Assembly: GCA_934098705.1 (NCBI GenBank)
Contig: CAKOPC010000001.1
Location: forward strand, 62,001-126,000
Direction: 5' to 3'
DNA: 64,000 nt
Origin: an uncultured Bacilli bacterium
Lineage (GTDB): Bacteria > Bacillota_I > Bacilli_A > RF39 > UBA660
The notes under the pieces: generated by a model
What the model saw: the letters and a program-made list of their open reading frames with translations, nothing else
What the model was told of the DNA's origin: nothing
The model's database searches: none
Made by a program: the position numbers and the translations under genes
Shown here: positions 25,838-35,317 of the stretch, piece after piece
How the letters are laid out: the number at the start of each line of letters is the position of its first letter
Numbering within the stretch: position 1 is the first letter of the stretch

Positions 25838-27658
25838 ATGGATGTTGTAAAAGTAATGGATGTTAATCTATCAAATAAAATAGCAGCAGGAGAAGTTGTT
25901 GAAAAATTAATGAACGTTGTAAAAGAACTTACTGAAAATTCGATAGATGCTAAGGCTAAGAATATAAAAATTGAACTTACAGATTCAGGTATTAAAAGTA
26001 TTAAAGTAATAGATGATGGATGTGGTATGGATAAACATGATGCCATACTTTGCTTGGAAAGACATGCAACAAGTAAAATATATGATGATGATGATTTATT
26101 TAATATAAGTACTTTAGGTTTTAGAGGAGAAGCTATACCCTCTATTGCAAGTGTTTCTCACTTCACATTAAAAACAAGTGATGGAATAGAGGGTACAACA
26201 GTTTATATAGAGGGTGGTAAGATAATTAGTACGTCAAGTAGTGATTTAAGGCGTGGTACTGAAATTACAGTGTGTGATATATTTTTTAATACTCCAGCAA
26301 GATTAAAATATTTAAAAAGTTTATATAGTGAACTTTCAAATATAGTGTCTTATGTAAATAAAATGGCACTTGCTAATCCTGATATAAAGTTTACATTAAT
26401 AAATAATGATAAAGTATTATTAAGTACTGATGGAAGTGGTAATTTACTTAAAGTTATAAGTAATATATATGGAATTAATCTTGCTAAAAAAATGGTTGCT
26501 TTATCTACATTTAATGATGACTTTATAGTAAAGGGGTATATTTCATATCCTGAGATGGCTAAAACAAGTAAAAATGAAATAACTATTTTAATAAATGGAA
26601 GAAATGTAAGAAATATGACTATTAATAAAGCAATAGTTGAAGCTTATCATACTTATATACCAAAGGAAAAATACCCAATAGTTGTTTTAAATATAAATTG
26701 TGATACAAGTTTAGTTGATGTAAACGTACATCCTACTAAAATGGATGTTAAAATATCTAAAATTGATACTTTAGTTAATTTGATTTTAGATGCTATAAAT
26801 GAAACGCTTCATAAACTTACACTTATTCCAGAAGTTAAGTATGAAGATAGACCTATTGCTAATATTGGTAGTGTTAAAACAGTTGATGATAAGATAGATT
26901 TTAAAGAAAATATAGATTCTTTTGAAAAACCAAAGTTTGAAGATTTAAGTTTTGATTTTACTTATGATGTAAAAGAAGATGCTTTAGAATATAAAAAGAC
27001 TTTGGAACAAGATGATTTTATAGAAACAGAAAATGGTATGGTTTTGCCAAGTAAAGAAAATAATAGTAAATATAAATTTAAAAAAGTAACACCTCTTGCA
27101 GTTATTCATGCGACTTATATTGTTTGTGAAAATGAAGATGGTATGTATTTAATGGATCAACATGCAGTAAATGAGAGAGTAAATTATGAATACTGCAGAA
27201 AAATGATGGGTCAAAGAACTAATGAAAAGGTAGATTTAATAGTACCAATAAAATTAGAGTTTTCAAATAAAGAATATTTAATATTAAAAAAACATTTTGA
27301 TATTTTGGAAGAATTAGGTTTTGACTTTGAAGAGTTTGGTAATAATACAATTATTATAAGAAGTCATCCAGCTTGGATAAATAAAAAATTTGCCAAGGAT
27401 TTAATAGATAAGATAATGGAAGTTATTATAAATTTTGAGCATTTTGATAAGGAAAAGTTTTATGATAGGGTATCTGCAACAATGGCTTGTAAAATGAGTA
27501 TAAAAGCTAATCAGTATGTATCACTTAATGAGCTTGGAATATTAATTGAAAGATTAAGAAAATGTGATAATCCTTTTACTTGTCCTCATGGAAGACCAAC
27601 AATTATAAGTTATACAAATTATGAAATAGAAAAGCTATTTAAAAGAGTAATGAACTAG
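25838..27658 (+). CDS. mutL: DNA mismatch repair protein MutL
   Basis: MutL links mismatch recognition to strand excision. The 606-residue protein has the GHKL ATPase motifs KIAAGEVV, ENSIDA, DDGCGM, ATSK and GFRGEA, and the C-terminal nicking endonuclease signature DQHAVNERVNYE with ACKMSIKANQ and CPHGRP zinc-binding motifs. mutS is not next to it in this window. GAAGG before the ATG. Given the poly-G tracts nearby, mismatch-repair status would influence slippage rate. Confidence 0.96.
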   Translation: MDVVKVMDVNLSNKIAAGEVVEKLMNVVKELTENSIDAKAKNIKIELTDSGIKSIKVIDDGCGMDKHDAILCLERHATSKIYDDDDLFNISTLGFRGEAIPSIASVSHFTLKTSDGIEGTTVYIEGGKIISTSSSDLRRGTEITVCDIFFNTPARLKYLKSLYSELSNIVSYVNKMALANPDIKFTLINNDKVLLSTDGSGNLLKVISNIYGINLAKKMVALSTFNDDFIVKGYISYPEMAKTSKNEITILINGRNVRNMTINKAIVEAYHTYIPKEKYPIVVLNINCDTSLVDVNVHPTKMDVKISKIDTLVNLILDAINETLHKLTLIPEVKYEDRPIANIGSVKTVDDKIDFKENIDSFEKPKFEDLSFDFTYDVKEDALEYKKTLEQDDFIETENGMVLPSKENNSKYKFKKVTPLAVIHATYIVCENEDGMYLMDQHAVNERVNYEYCRKMMGQRTNEKVDLIVPIKLEFSNKEYLILKKHFDILEELGFDFEEFGNNTIIIRSHPAWINKKFAKDLIDKIMEVIINFEHFDKEKFYDRVSATMACKMSIKANQYVSLNELGILIERLRKCDNPFTCPHGRPTIISYTNYEIEKLFKRVMN

Positions 27659-27725
27659 TTTTACTTGTAATATCTTAAGTTTTGTGGTATAATTAAGGCA
27701 CTTAAAAAGGTTGGGGGTTTTATTT

Positions 27726-28370
27726 ATGGCAAAGATGTTAGGAGAAGGCTCTTTTGGAAGATGTTATTTAACAGATGATTTTAGGGTGCTTAAAATATTT
27801 ACAATGGCGAAATTTATAAATAAAATAGATGAAAGATTACTTGGTATTAAAAATGATACATATGTGTTTTATGATAGCTTTTTAAAAAACGAATATGAAA
27901 AGTTAGGAATATATGAAAGATATATACCAGGTAAAAGTTTAGATAAACAAGATATATCATATGACAATCTTATAAAATCTATAGATAAAGCATATAGTGA
28001 TACTGATGCTTTAAGTTATCAAAATATTGAAACTTGTGATGTGTTACCAAGAAATATGATATATTATAATGGTATAAAAATTATTGATACAGATTTTTAT
28101 AATGCTTTAAGTAGTGATAAATTACTTAAGGAAAGTAATATTCAAAGATTTAATCAAGGTATTGAAGCATTAATAATACCAGATGATGATATACCTAAAA
28201 TGCTACTAAATAATAAAAATTTAAATGAATTATGGCTTCAAACTATGGAAAGTTTAGATGATAATAGAACATTAAAAGAATTTTTGATTTGTTTAAGAGA
28301 TGAATGTATGAAGAATAAAAATGAAAAAATAGATACAGCTTGGGGTATGTATAGAACATTAAGTAGGTGA
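27726..28370 (+). CDS. Small kinase-fold protein
   Basis: A 214-residue protein with a minimal protein-kinase-like fold: a glycine-rich loop LGEGSFGRCYLT, a lysine in VLKIF, a catalytic-loop equivalent (CDVLPRNMIYY, where D and N are kept) and a metal-binding aspartate in IIDTDFY. It resembles aminoglycoside phosphotransferase or small Ser/Thr kinase-like proteins; substrate unknown. The start at 27726 follows GGGGG with an 8-base spacer; a TTG at 27711 is in frame. Its TGA stop overlaps the candidate miaA start. Confidence 0.65.
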   Translation: MAKMLGEGSFGRCYLTDDFRVLKIFTMAKFINKIDERLLGIKNDTYVFYDSFLKNEYEKLGIYERYIPGKSLDKQDISYDNLIKSIDKAYSDTDALSYQNIETCDVLPRNMIYYNGIKIIDTDFYNALSSDKLLKESNIQRFNQGIEALIIPDDDIPKMLLNNKNLNELWLQTMESLDDNRTLKEFLICLRDECMKNKNEKIDTAWGMYRTLSR

Positions 28371-29080
28371 TTATTATAATTTATGCGGTAATAGGACCAA
28401 CTGGAGTTGGTAAAACAGCACTTTCTATAAAGCTTGCTAAAACTTTAAATGCTGAAATTATAAATTGCGATAGTATGCAAATATATAAAGAGTTAAATAT
28501 AGGAACTGCTAAAATAACAGATGAAGAAATGGAAGGCGTAAAGCATCATATGTTATCTATAAAAAGTATAAATGATACATATAATTGTTTTTTATATCAA
28601 CAAGATGCTAGAAGGATACTTGATAAATTATTAAGTCTTGGAAAAAATGTTGTTTTAGTTGGGGGAACAGGACTATATTTAAAAGCCTTATTATATGATT
28701 ATGACTTTAAAAGTAAAACAAGTAAAAAAGCATATGACTTTAAACTTATTTGTTTAACAAAAGAAAGACAACTTTTATATGAAATGATAGATAAAAGAGT
28801 TGATATAATGATGGATAAGGGCCTTTTAGATGAAGTATATAATCTATATAAAACAAATAAAGATAATCGTATATTTAAAACTGCTATTGGATATAAAGAA
28901 TTTATACCTTATTTTTCTAAGAAACAAACTCTTGATGAAGTAAAAGAAAAAATAAAACAAGCATCAAGAAATTATGCAAAAAGACAGTTTACATTTTTTA
29001 AACATCAGTTTAATGATGTTATGTACTTTGATACATCTAAAATAAATATGGATGATATAATAAAGGAAATAATAGGCTAA
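28367..29080 (+). CDS. miaA: tRNA dimethylallyltransferase
   Basis: MiaA adds a dimethylallyl group to A37 of tRNAs that read UNN codons. The protein of about 237 residues has the P-loop GPTGVGKTAL, the substrate motif NCDSMQIYKELNIGTAK and GGTGLYLKALL, and the C-terminal RNYAKRQFTFF. It is shorter than the usual 300 or so because part of the insertion domain is reduced. Start: GTG 28367 overlaps the previous stop (GTGA), but AGGTGAT (28365-28371) would suit ATA 28376 or ATT 28379; there is no ATG in frame. The start is therefore unsettled. Confidence 0.9.
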   Translation: MIIIIYAVIGPTGVGKTALSIKLAKTLNAEIINCDSMQIYKELNIGTAKITDEEMEGVKHHMLSIKSINDTYNCFLYQQDARRILDKLLSLGKNVVLVGGTGLYLKALLYDYDFKSKTSKKAYDFKLICLTKERQLLYEMIDKRVDIMMDKGLLDEVYNLYKTNKDNRIFKTAIGYKEFIPYFSKKQTLDEVKEKIKQASRNYAKRQFTFFKHQFNDVMYFDTSKINMDDIIKEIIG

Positions 29081-29097
29081 AAAATTATTTCCTTTTT
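29062..29097 (+). terminator. Terminator of miaA
   Basis: AAAGGAAATAAT / ATTATTTCCTTT stem followed by T. Confidence 0.82.
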
Positions 29098-29137
29098 AAT
29101 ATTTATTTAATAAAATAATCATATTATAAAAATGTCT

Positions 29138-29166
29138 TTGATAATTTATGCCTTAAGTGGTATACT
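29138..29166 (+). promoter_or_regulatory. Promoter of the HtrA-like gene
   Basis: TTGATA (29138-29143), 17-base spacer, TATACT (29161-29166); AAAGGAG (29182-29188) follows. Confidence 0.72.
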
Positions 29167-29197
29167 ATTTATGGAAAATATAAAGGAGTGAATTTAA

Positions 29198-30541
29198 ATG
29201 AAATATATATGTGATGCTTGCGGTGCAGAGCTTAGAAAGACAGATAAATATTGCACTTTTTGTGGGGCAAAGGTAAAAAAAGATATAGATAAAGATAATA
29301 ATGAATCTAAAGTTGTAAAAGAAGTAGTACCAGAAGTAAAAGGTAAAACTGATGAAATAAAACAAGATAAAGATTTAAAGAATAAAGATAAGGAAAATGT
29401 AAAGGAAGAAAAAGTAGAAAATAATAAGAAACAAGAGTCATGTAAAAATGGAAGTAGTGTTAAATTTACAACAATACTTATTACTGTTTTTATAACAGCT
29501 ATTGTAACTTCTCTTGCTTTTTATCTTTTGTTTTTATTAATTTATAAGCCAAATCAAAATATAATAACAGAAAATAAAAATGTAACTATAAATGATACTG
29601 GTATTGCAGAGGCAGTAGATAAAGTATACGATTCAGTTGTTGTTATAAAAACATATAAAAATGGTTCATTATACGCAACAGGTACAGGTTTTGTATTTGA
29701 AAAAGATGATAAGGAAGCATATATTTTAACAAATGCTCATGTTGTATCATCTGGAGATAAATTTACGGCTACATTTACTAATAATAAGGAATATGAAGTT
29801 GAAATAGTTGGTAGTGATACGTATGCTGATGTTGCTGTTTTAAGTACTTCTTCAAAAAATGTTATAAGTGTTGCTGAAATAGGTAGTAGTGAAGCTTTAA
29901 AACTTGGAGATACAACTTTTGCAGTTGGAGCACCACTTGATGCTGATACTTATTCTTGGACTGTAACAAGAGGTGTTATATCAGGTAAGAATAGAGAAGT
30001 TTCTGTAAATATTCCAAGTAGTAATAATATTTTCTCAAGTGAAGAAACAGTAATGGAAGTATTACAAACAGATACTGCAATAAATGAAGGTAATAGTGGT
30101 GGCCCATTATGTAACTCTAATGGAGAAGTTATTGGTATAACAAATATGAAATTATCATCAACTACTATCGAAGGTATCGGCTTTGCGATTCCTATTGAAA
30201 CAGCTATGTCTTATGCTGCTGATATGTTAAATGGTAAAAAAATAACACGTCCTTATCTTGGAATTTCAATGTACTATGTATCACCAAAATTATATAGAAA
30301 TATAAAAGTTTCTGGAGTATATATAGAAAGTGTTGATGAAAACGGTAGTGCTGCAAAAGCTGGTATTAAAAAAGGTGATATAATAACAAAATTAGATGGT
30401 AAAGAAATAAAAAGTACGGCCTACTTTAAATATTTATTATATAAACATGATGTTAATGATACAGTTACCTTTACTATTATAAGAAATAATAAAGAACAAG
30501 AAATAAAAGTAACATTATCATCTTCAAATGAAAGAGGTTAA
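29198..30541 (+). CDS. HtrA/DegP-family serine protease with zinc-ribbon N-terminus
   Basis: A membrane-anchored quality-control protease of 447 residues. It has an N-terminal zinc ribbon (C5, C8, C19, C22) on the cytoplasmic side, a Lys/Glu-rich linker (about 28-80), one transmembrane helix (about 90-116), the trypsin-like S1C domain with His181 (TNAHVV), Asp211 (ADVAVL) and Ser300 (GNSGGP), and a C-terminal PDZ domain (about 345-440). The protease would be outside the membrane. The zinc ribbon is unusual for HtrA and suggests a cytoplasmic sensing or docking function. Single gene with its own promoter and terminator. Confidence 0.92.
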   Translation: MKYICDACGAELRKTDKYCTFCGAKVKKDIDKDNNESKVVKEVVPEVKGKTDEIKQDKDLKNKDKENVKEEKVENNKKQESCKNGSSVKFTTILITVFITAIVTSLAFYLLFLLIYKPNQNIITENKNVTINDTGIAEAVDKVYDSVVVIKTYKNGSLYATGTGFVFEKDDKEAYILTNAHVVSSGDKFTATFTNNKEYEVEIVGSDTYADVAVLSTSSKNVISVAEIGSSEALKLGDTTFAVGAPLDADTYSWTVTRGVISGKNREVSVNIPSSNNIFSSEETVMEVLQTDTAINEGNSGGPLCNSNGEVIGITNMKLSSTTIEGIGFAIPIETAMSYAADMLNGKKITRPYLGISMYYVSPKLYRNIKVSGVYIESVDENGSAAKAGIKKGDIITKLDGKEIKSTAYFKYLLYKHDVNDTVTFTIIRNNKEQEIKVTLSSSNERG

Positions 30542-30548
30542 AAATATT

Positions 30549-30592
30549 AAGAATTAAAATTTCTATTATGAAACTTTAATTCTTTTGTTTTT
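30549..30592 (+). terminator. Terminator of the HtrA-like gene
   Basis: AAGAATTAAA / TTTAATTCTT stem followed by T-rich sequence. Confidence 0.72.
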
Positions 30593-30655
30593 AGTTGTTT
30601 ACTTATTATAAATATTATTTTTATAAAAAATATTAGAAAATGGAGGTATATATTT

Positions 30656-31009
30656 ATGGAAAAGATTTGTGCTAACTATTATTTAGGAAAGGATGTTGCT
30701 ATAAAAATAGATAGACCTTTAGGTTCTAGACATCCAAAACATGGATTTATGTATATGTTAAACTATGGTTATATTCCTAATACTATAAGTGGGGATGGAG
30801 AGGAAATTGATGCTTATTTACTTGGAGAATTTGAACCTGTTGATATATCTTCTGGTAAGGTTATCGCAGTAATACATAGAACAAATGATGATGATGATAA
30901 AATAGTTGTATCAAAAAATGGTAAAGATTATACTGATGATGCTATAAAAGCATTAACAGAATTTCAAGAAAGATACTTCGACTCAGTAATTATTAGAAAG
31001 AGAGTTTAG
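30656..31009 (+). CDS. Inorganic pyrophosphatase-like protein
   Basis: A 117-residue protein with VAIKIDRPLGSRHPKHGF, NYGYIPNT, GDGEEIDAYLLGEFEPV and ERYFDS, matching the short bacterial inorganic diphosphatase-related family (soluble family I fold). The metal-binding aspartates of GDGEEIDAY correspond to the family signature D-G-x-x-x-D, but the protein is about 50 residues shorter than standard family I enzymes, so activity on pyrophosphate is not certain. GGAGG precedes the ATG. Confidence 0.75.
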   Translation: MEKICANYYLGKDVAIKIDRPLGSRHPKHGFMYMLNYGYIPNTISGDGEEIDAYLLGEFEPVDISSGKVIAVIHRTNDDDDKIVVSKNGKDYTDDAIKALTEFQERYFDSVIIRKRV

Positions 31010-31020
31010 AAAGTTATTTA

Positions 31021-31053
31021 AAAAAGGCAAGATAATATTAATTTTGCCTTTTT
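31021..31053 (+). terminator. Terminator of the pyrophosphatase-like gene
   Basis: AAAAAGGCAA / TTGCCTTTTT stem. Confidence 0.85.
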
Positions 31054-31115
31054 ATTAGATGTATTAACTAGAATTAATTTTATCTTGTTTTCATATTATT
31101 TTATGGGTGATATAA

Positions 31116-33017
31116 ATGTTTGTAAAGAATATAGATACTAGAATTAAATATATATTACTTATTATTGTTCTTTTATTTTTAATAATATTTTTAAAAGTAT
31201 TTTATATTCAGGTTATAAGTTATCAAAAGTTGTATTCTATGGAAGATGATTTAATATCAAGAGAATTACCAATAGTTGCAGAAAGAGGCAAAATACTTGA
31301 TAGAAATGGTAATGTACTTGCTACTAACATTACAACATCCTCTATTATGTTAATACCTTCTCAAATAAAAGATAAGGAAAAAACAGCAGAAATATTAAGT
31401 AGTATTATTGATGTTAGTTATGATGAAATGTTAAAGCATGTAAATAAAAATGTATCTATTGAAAGAATACAGAAAAAAGGTAGAAATTTAGATAGTGAAA
31501 CAGCAGATAAAATAGCAAAACATAATTTAAAGGGTGTCTATTTGATAAAAGAATCTAAAAGATATTATCCTTATGATAATTTATTATCACATGTTTTAGG
31601 ATTTACAGGTAGTGATAATATTGGATTATCTGGAGTTGAACTTTTGTATGATTCTTATTTAGCGGGAGAAGATGGTTACATAAAGTATTATAGTGATGCT
31701 AAGGGTAATAGACTTGAAATGAGTGAGGTTTATGAAGAATCAAGTAAGGGTATGGATATTACTTTAACAATAGATATAGATATTCAAAAATCTATTGAAA
31801 GGGAACTTTCTAATATAAATGATATGTTTAATCCAGATGGTGCTTGGGCTCTTGCTATGGATCCCTCAACTGGAGAGATACTTGGTATGGCATCTATCCC
31901 ATCATTTAATCCTAATAAATATCAAAATTATAGTGAAGAAGTAATAAATAGAAATTTAGCTATATGGAAAACATATGAACCTGGTTCTACTTTTAAAATA
32001 ATAACAACGGCAGCAGCAGTTGAGGAAGGCGTTGTTGATCTTTTAAGTGATACTTTCTATGACCCTGGAAAGGTTAAGGTAAGTGGGGCTACTATAAGGT
32101 GCTGGAAAGGAAGCGGTCATGGGCATCAAACTTATTTACAGGTATTTGAAAATTCGTGCAATCCAGGATTTGTATCACTAGGGTTTAAACTTGGAAAGGA
32201 AAAGTTATTTTCATATATAGATTTATTTGGTTTTGGAGAAAAGACAGGTATTGATTTAAATGGAGAGGGCAAGGGTATTTTATTTGATTTAGATAACGTA
32301 CATGATTTAGAACTTGCAACAACAGCTTTTGGGCAAGGAGTTTCAGTAACTGCACTGCAACAAGTTAACGCAGTATCTTCTATTGTAAATGGTGGGTATC
32401 TTTTAAAACCATATATTCTTAAAAATATTACTGATTCTAAAACAGATACTATATATAAGGAAAATAAAACAACTATTGTAAGAAAAACCATAAGTGAAGA
32501 AACAAGTAAAACAATGAGAATGGCACTTGAAAAGGTTGTTACAAATGGTGGTGGTAAACTTGTTTATATAGATGGTTACAGAGTAGGAGGTAAAACAGGT
32601 ACAGCGCAAAAGGTAGAAAATGGTAGGTATTTAGAAAATAATTATATTATGAGTTTTATGGCTGTTATGCCAAGTAATAATCCAGAAGTTATTTTATATT
32701 TAGCTATCGATAATCCTAAAAATACAGCTCTTTTATCAAGCTATACAACAACACCATTTGTAAGAAAAATATTGCTTGATATTATAACAATTATGGATAT
32801 TAAAAAACAAGATAATCAAGTTGAGAAAGAGTATGAGTGGTATGACAAGAAGTATTACGATGTTTTAAATGTAATTGGTAAGACAGTAAAAGATGCAAAG
32901 AAACTTTTAAAAAACTTTAATGTTTCAGTAATTGGAGATGGTGATATAGTAAAAGACCAATCCCCATCACCAAATGAAAGGTTATATGAAGGTGGCATGG
33001 TAAGACTTATTACATAA
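31116..33017 (+). CDS. Class B penicillin-binding protein (FtsI/SpoVD type)
   Basis: A peptidoglycan transpeptidase of 633 residues. It has an N-terminal membrane anchor (about 10-30), the PBP dimerisation domain (AERGKILDRNGNVLATN), and the transpeptidase domain with SxxK (GSTFKI), SxN (ENSCNPGF) and KTG (GGKTGTAQK) motifs. A single C-terminal PASTA domain (about 585-633) is typical of SpoVD and some PBP2 proteins. mraY and ftsW follow, so it is the division or cortex partner of that FtsW. GGTGAT is the ribosome binding site. Whether it is vegetative FtsI or sporulation SpoVD cannot be decided here. Confidence 0.93.
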   Translation: MFVKNIDTRIKYILLIIVLLFLIIFLKVFYIQVISYQKLYSMEDDLISRELPIVAERGKILDRNGNVLATNITTSSIMLIPSQIKDKEKTAEILSSIIDVSYDEMLKHVNKNVSIERIQKKGRNLDSETADKIAKHNLKGVYLIKESKRYYPYDNLLSHVLGFTGSDNIGLSGVELLYDSYLAGEDGYIKYYSDAKGNRLEMSEVYEESSKGMDITLTIDIDIQKSIERELSNINDMFNPDGAWALAMDPSTGEILGMASIPSFNPNKYQNYSEEVINRNLAIWKTYEPGSTFKIITTAAAVEEGVVDLLSDTFYDPGKVKVSGATIRCWKGSGHGHQTYLQVFENSCNPGFVSLGFKLGKEKLFSYIDLFGFGEKTGIDLNGEGKGILFDLDNVHDLELATTAFGQGVSVTALQQVNAVSSIVNGGYLLKPYILKNITDSKTDTIYKENKTTIVRKTISEETSKTMRMALEKVVTNGGGKLVYIDGYRVGGKTGTAQKVENGRYLENNYIMSFMAVMPSNNPEVILYLAIDNPKNTALLSSYTTTPFVRKILLDIITIMDIKKQDNQVEKEYEWYDKKYYDVLNVIGKTVKDAKKLLKNFNVSVIGDGDIVKDQSPSPNERLYEGGMVRLIT

Positions 33018-33095
33018 TTTATGTAAATAATATTAAAAAAGCTTTAAAAATTATATAAATATATAGTATAATAAAGTAAAAGAGGCGATAGATTT

Positions 33096-34076
33096 ATGTT
33101 ATTACTTACAAAAGTTGTATTATCACTTATGATAGGTTTTTTAGGGGCAGTTATATTTGGCTTTTTCTTTATACCATTTTTAAAGAAAATAAATTTTGGA
33201 CAAAGAATAGGTGATTATGTTGGAGAAAACCATCGTAAAAAAGAAGGTACTCCAACTATGGGAGGACTAATATTTATAATACCAACACTTGGAACAATTC
33301 TATATCTTTGTTTAACTAATAGAATTTCATTTACATACAATTTAGGAATAGTGCTACTTGTCTTTGTGCTTTACGCACTTTTAGGTTTCCTTGATGATTT
33401 TTTAAGTATCAAAAGGGGTAAAAATGAAGGACTTACTATAGCACAAAAGTTTTTAGGACAAATAATTATTGCACTTTTATTTTTCTATATATATATGAAA
33501 TATGATGGTGATACAAGATTTGTTGTTACAACTCTTAATATTGATATTGACCTTGGCTTTTTTTATGGAGTATTTATTTTGTTACTTCTTGTTGGTTTTT
33601 CCAATGCAGTTAATTTAACAGATGGATTAGATGGTTTATCTGGAGGGTTATCTCTTATATCATTTATTGCTTTTTTACTTATTTCCTTATTTATAGGTCA
33701 AGAAGATATTGGAATATTTTGTGCGATACTTGTTGGAACATTATTTGGCTTTTTAATGTTTAATGCTTATCCTGCCAAAGTATTTATGGGTGATACAGGT
33801 TCTCTTGCTCTTGGTGCTGTATTTGCAACTATTGCTATTTTAACAAGAAGAGAACTTACCTTATTTATTGTATGTTTCCCATTTGTATTTGAAACAGCAT
33901 CATCAATAATTCAAATTGGATATTATAAATTAACTAAAAAAAGAGTATTTTTAAACTCTCCAATACATCATCATTTTGAAAAATTAGGTTTTCAAGAACC
34001 TGATATAGTAAAAGCATTTTATTTATTTGGTATTATATTTTCTTTACTTGGAATTTTCTTTGCTGTATGGATATAA
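33096..34076 (+). CDS. mraY: Phospho-N-acetylmuramoyl-pentapeptide-transferase
   Basis: MraY makes lipid I from UDP-MurNAc-pentapeptide and undecaprenyl phosphate. The 326-residue protein has about ten membrane helices and the conserved motifs KKEGTPTMGG, FLDDFLSIKRGKN, NAVNLTDGLDGLSGG, AYPAKVFMGDTGSLALG and SPIHHHFEKLGF. It lies between the PBP and ftsW as in the dcw clusters. A TATAAT hexamer near 33066 and GAGGCGAT precede it. Confidence 0.97.
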   Translation: MLLLTKVVLSLMIGFLGAVIFGFFFIPFLKKINFGQRIGDYVGENHRKKEGTPTMGGLIFIIPTLGTILYLCLTNRISFTYNLGIVLLVFVLYALLGFLDDFLSIKRGKNEGLTIAQKFLGQIIIALLFFYIYMKYDGDTRFVVTTLNIDIDLGFFYGVFILLLLVGFSNAVNLTDGLDGLSGGLSLISFIAFLLISLFIGQEDIGIFCAILVGTLFGFLMFNAYPAKVFMGDTGSLALGAVFATIAILTRRELTLFIVCFPFVFETASSIIQIGYYKLTKKRVFLNSPIHHHFEKLGFQEPDIVKAFYLFGIIFSLLGIFFAVWI

Positions 34077-34097
34077 TTTATTTATATCCTTTTTATT
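34068..34097 (+). terminator. Terminator after mraY
   Basis: GGATATA / TATATCC stem beginning within the last mraY codons, then TTTTTATTT. It is followed by a possible promoter (TTGTAA 34097, TATATA 34121) for ftsW. Confidence 0.65.
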
Positions 34098-34145
34098 TGT
34101 AATAAAATAGAGGTTTAATCTATATATTTATATAGGTGATGTCCT

Positions 34146-35231
34146 ATTAAAAAAAGATATAATATAATACTTTTTACATCTGTTATGATGCTTATAATAT
34201 TTGGTATTATAATGATTTATTCATCAAGTAATATATGGGCTAAGTATAAGTTTGATGATAGTTTTAAGTATGTAAAACAACAAATATTATTTTTTATAAT
34301 GGGACTTATTTTAGTAAAAGTTATAAGTAAATTTGATTATAAAAAATATTATAGTTTAGCAAACAAGATTTTAATAGTTTGCTTTATATTACTTATTTTA
34401 GTTCTTATCCCAGGACTTGGTGTTATAAGAAATGGTTCAAGAAGTTGGTTTAGTTTATTTGGTTTTAGTTTTCAACCAAGTGAAGCATCAAAACTTGGAC
34501 TTATTATCTTTTCTGCTAAATATTTATCAAAACAAAGTAAGATAAATTTAAAAAGTGTATTTCCTTTATTAATAATTTTATTTACAACTTTTGGTATTAT
34601 TATGTTAGAACCTGATTTTGGTACTGGTATGATACTTGTTGTTTCTATAGTTGCTTTAATTTTTATATCAGGACTTGATTTAAAATATTTTTATTATCTG
34701 TTTTTTATAGGAATAATTGGTATTACATTGCTTATTATAGTGGCACCTTACAGAATGGATAGAATAACATCTTTTATAAATCCTTGGAAAGATCCTTTAG
34801 GTACTGGCTTTCAAATAATACAAAGTTTATATGCGATAGGACCAGGAGGATTATTTGGTTTTGGTTTTTTATCATCAAGACAAAAACACTTTTATCTTCC
34901 AGAGCCACAAACTGACTTTATTTTTTCTATTATATGTGAAGAGTTTGGTATAGTAGGGGCGTTATTTATTATTGTTTTATTTACAGTTTTTATCTTTTCA
35001 AGCGTTAAAATAATGCTTTCCTGTAAAGATTTGTTTGCTAAATATTTAGTCTTTGGTATTACCTTTCAAATAATTATACAAGCTGTTTTAAATCTTTTAG
35101 TAGTTGTTGGTTTAGTACCAGTAACTGGTGTTACCTTACCCTTTATATCTTACGGAGGATCATCTCTTTTATTAAGTATGATAGGAGTTGGTATAATACT
35201 TAATATAGCAAAAAGTAATCTTGATTTCTAA
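34146..35231 (+). CDS. ftsW: Lipid II polymerase FtsW (SEDS family), probable AUU start
   Basis: A SEDS glycosyltransferase of about 361 residues that polymerises glycan strands with its partner PBP. Ten membrane helices and the motifs NGSRSWF, FQPSEASKLGLI, LEPDFGTGM, RMDRITSFINPW, GGLFGFG and PEPQTDFIFSIICEEFG identify FtsW. The first ATG in frame (34185) would remove half of helix 1 and has no ribosome binding site. AGGTGAT (34134-34140) lies 5 bases before ATT 34146, which gives the family-typical N-terminus M-KKRYNIILFTSVMML. An AUU start codon is therefore the best reading. Confidence 0.9.
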   Translation: MKKRYNIILFTSVMMLIIFGIIMIYSSSNIWAKYKFDDSFKYVKQQILFFIMGLILVKVISKFDYKKYYSLANKILIVCFILLILVLIPGLGVIRNGSRSWFSLFGFSFQPSEASKLGLIIFSAKYLSKQSKINLKSVFPLLIILFTTFGIIMLEPDFGTGMILVVSIVALIFISGLDLKYFYYLFFIGIIGITLLIIVAPYRMDRITSFINPWKDPLGTGFQIIQSLYAIGPGGLFGFGFLSSRQKHFYLPEPQTDFIFSIICEEFGIVGALFIIVLFTVFIFSSVKIMLSCKDLFAKYLVFGITFQIIIQAVLNLLVVVGLVPVTGVTLPFISYGGSSLLLSMIGVGIILNIAKSNLDF

Positions 35232-35284
35232 GAGGTATTAGTAAAAAAACGTTATAATTTTAATTGCCGATTTTATAAAATTTC

Positions 35285-35313
35285 TTGCAAAATATAAAAA
35301 CTTATGATAATAT
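35285..35313 (+). promoter_or_regulatory. Promoter of ileS
   Basis: TTGCAA (35285-35290), 17-base spacer, TAATAT (35308-35313), just upstream of the T-box leader. Confidence 0.68.
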
Positions 35314-35317
35314 AACA

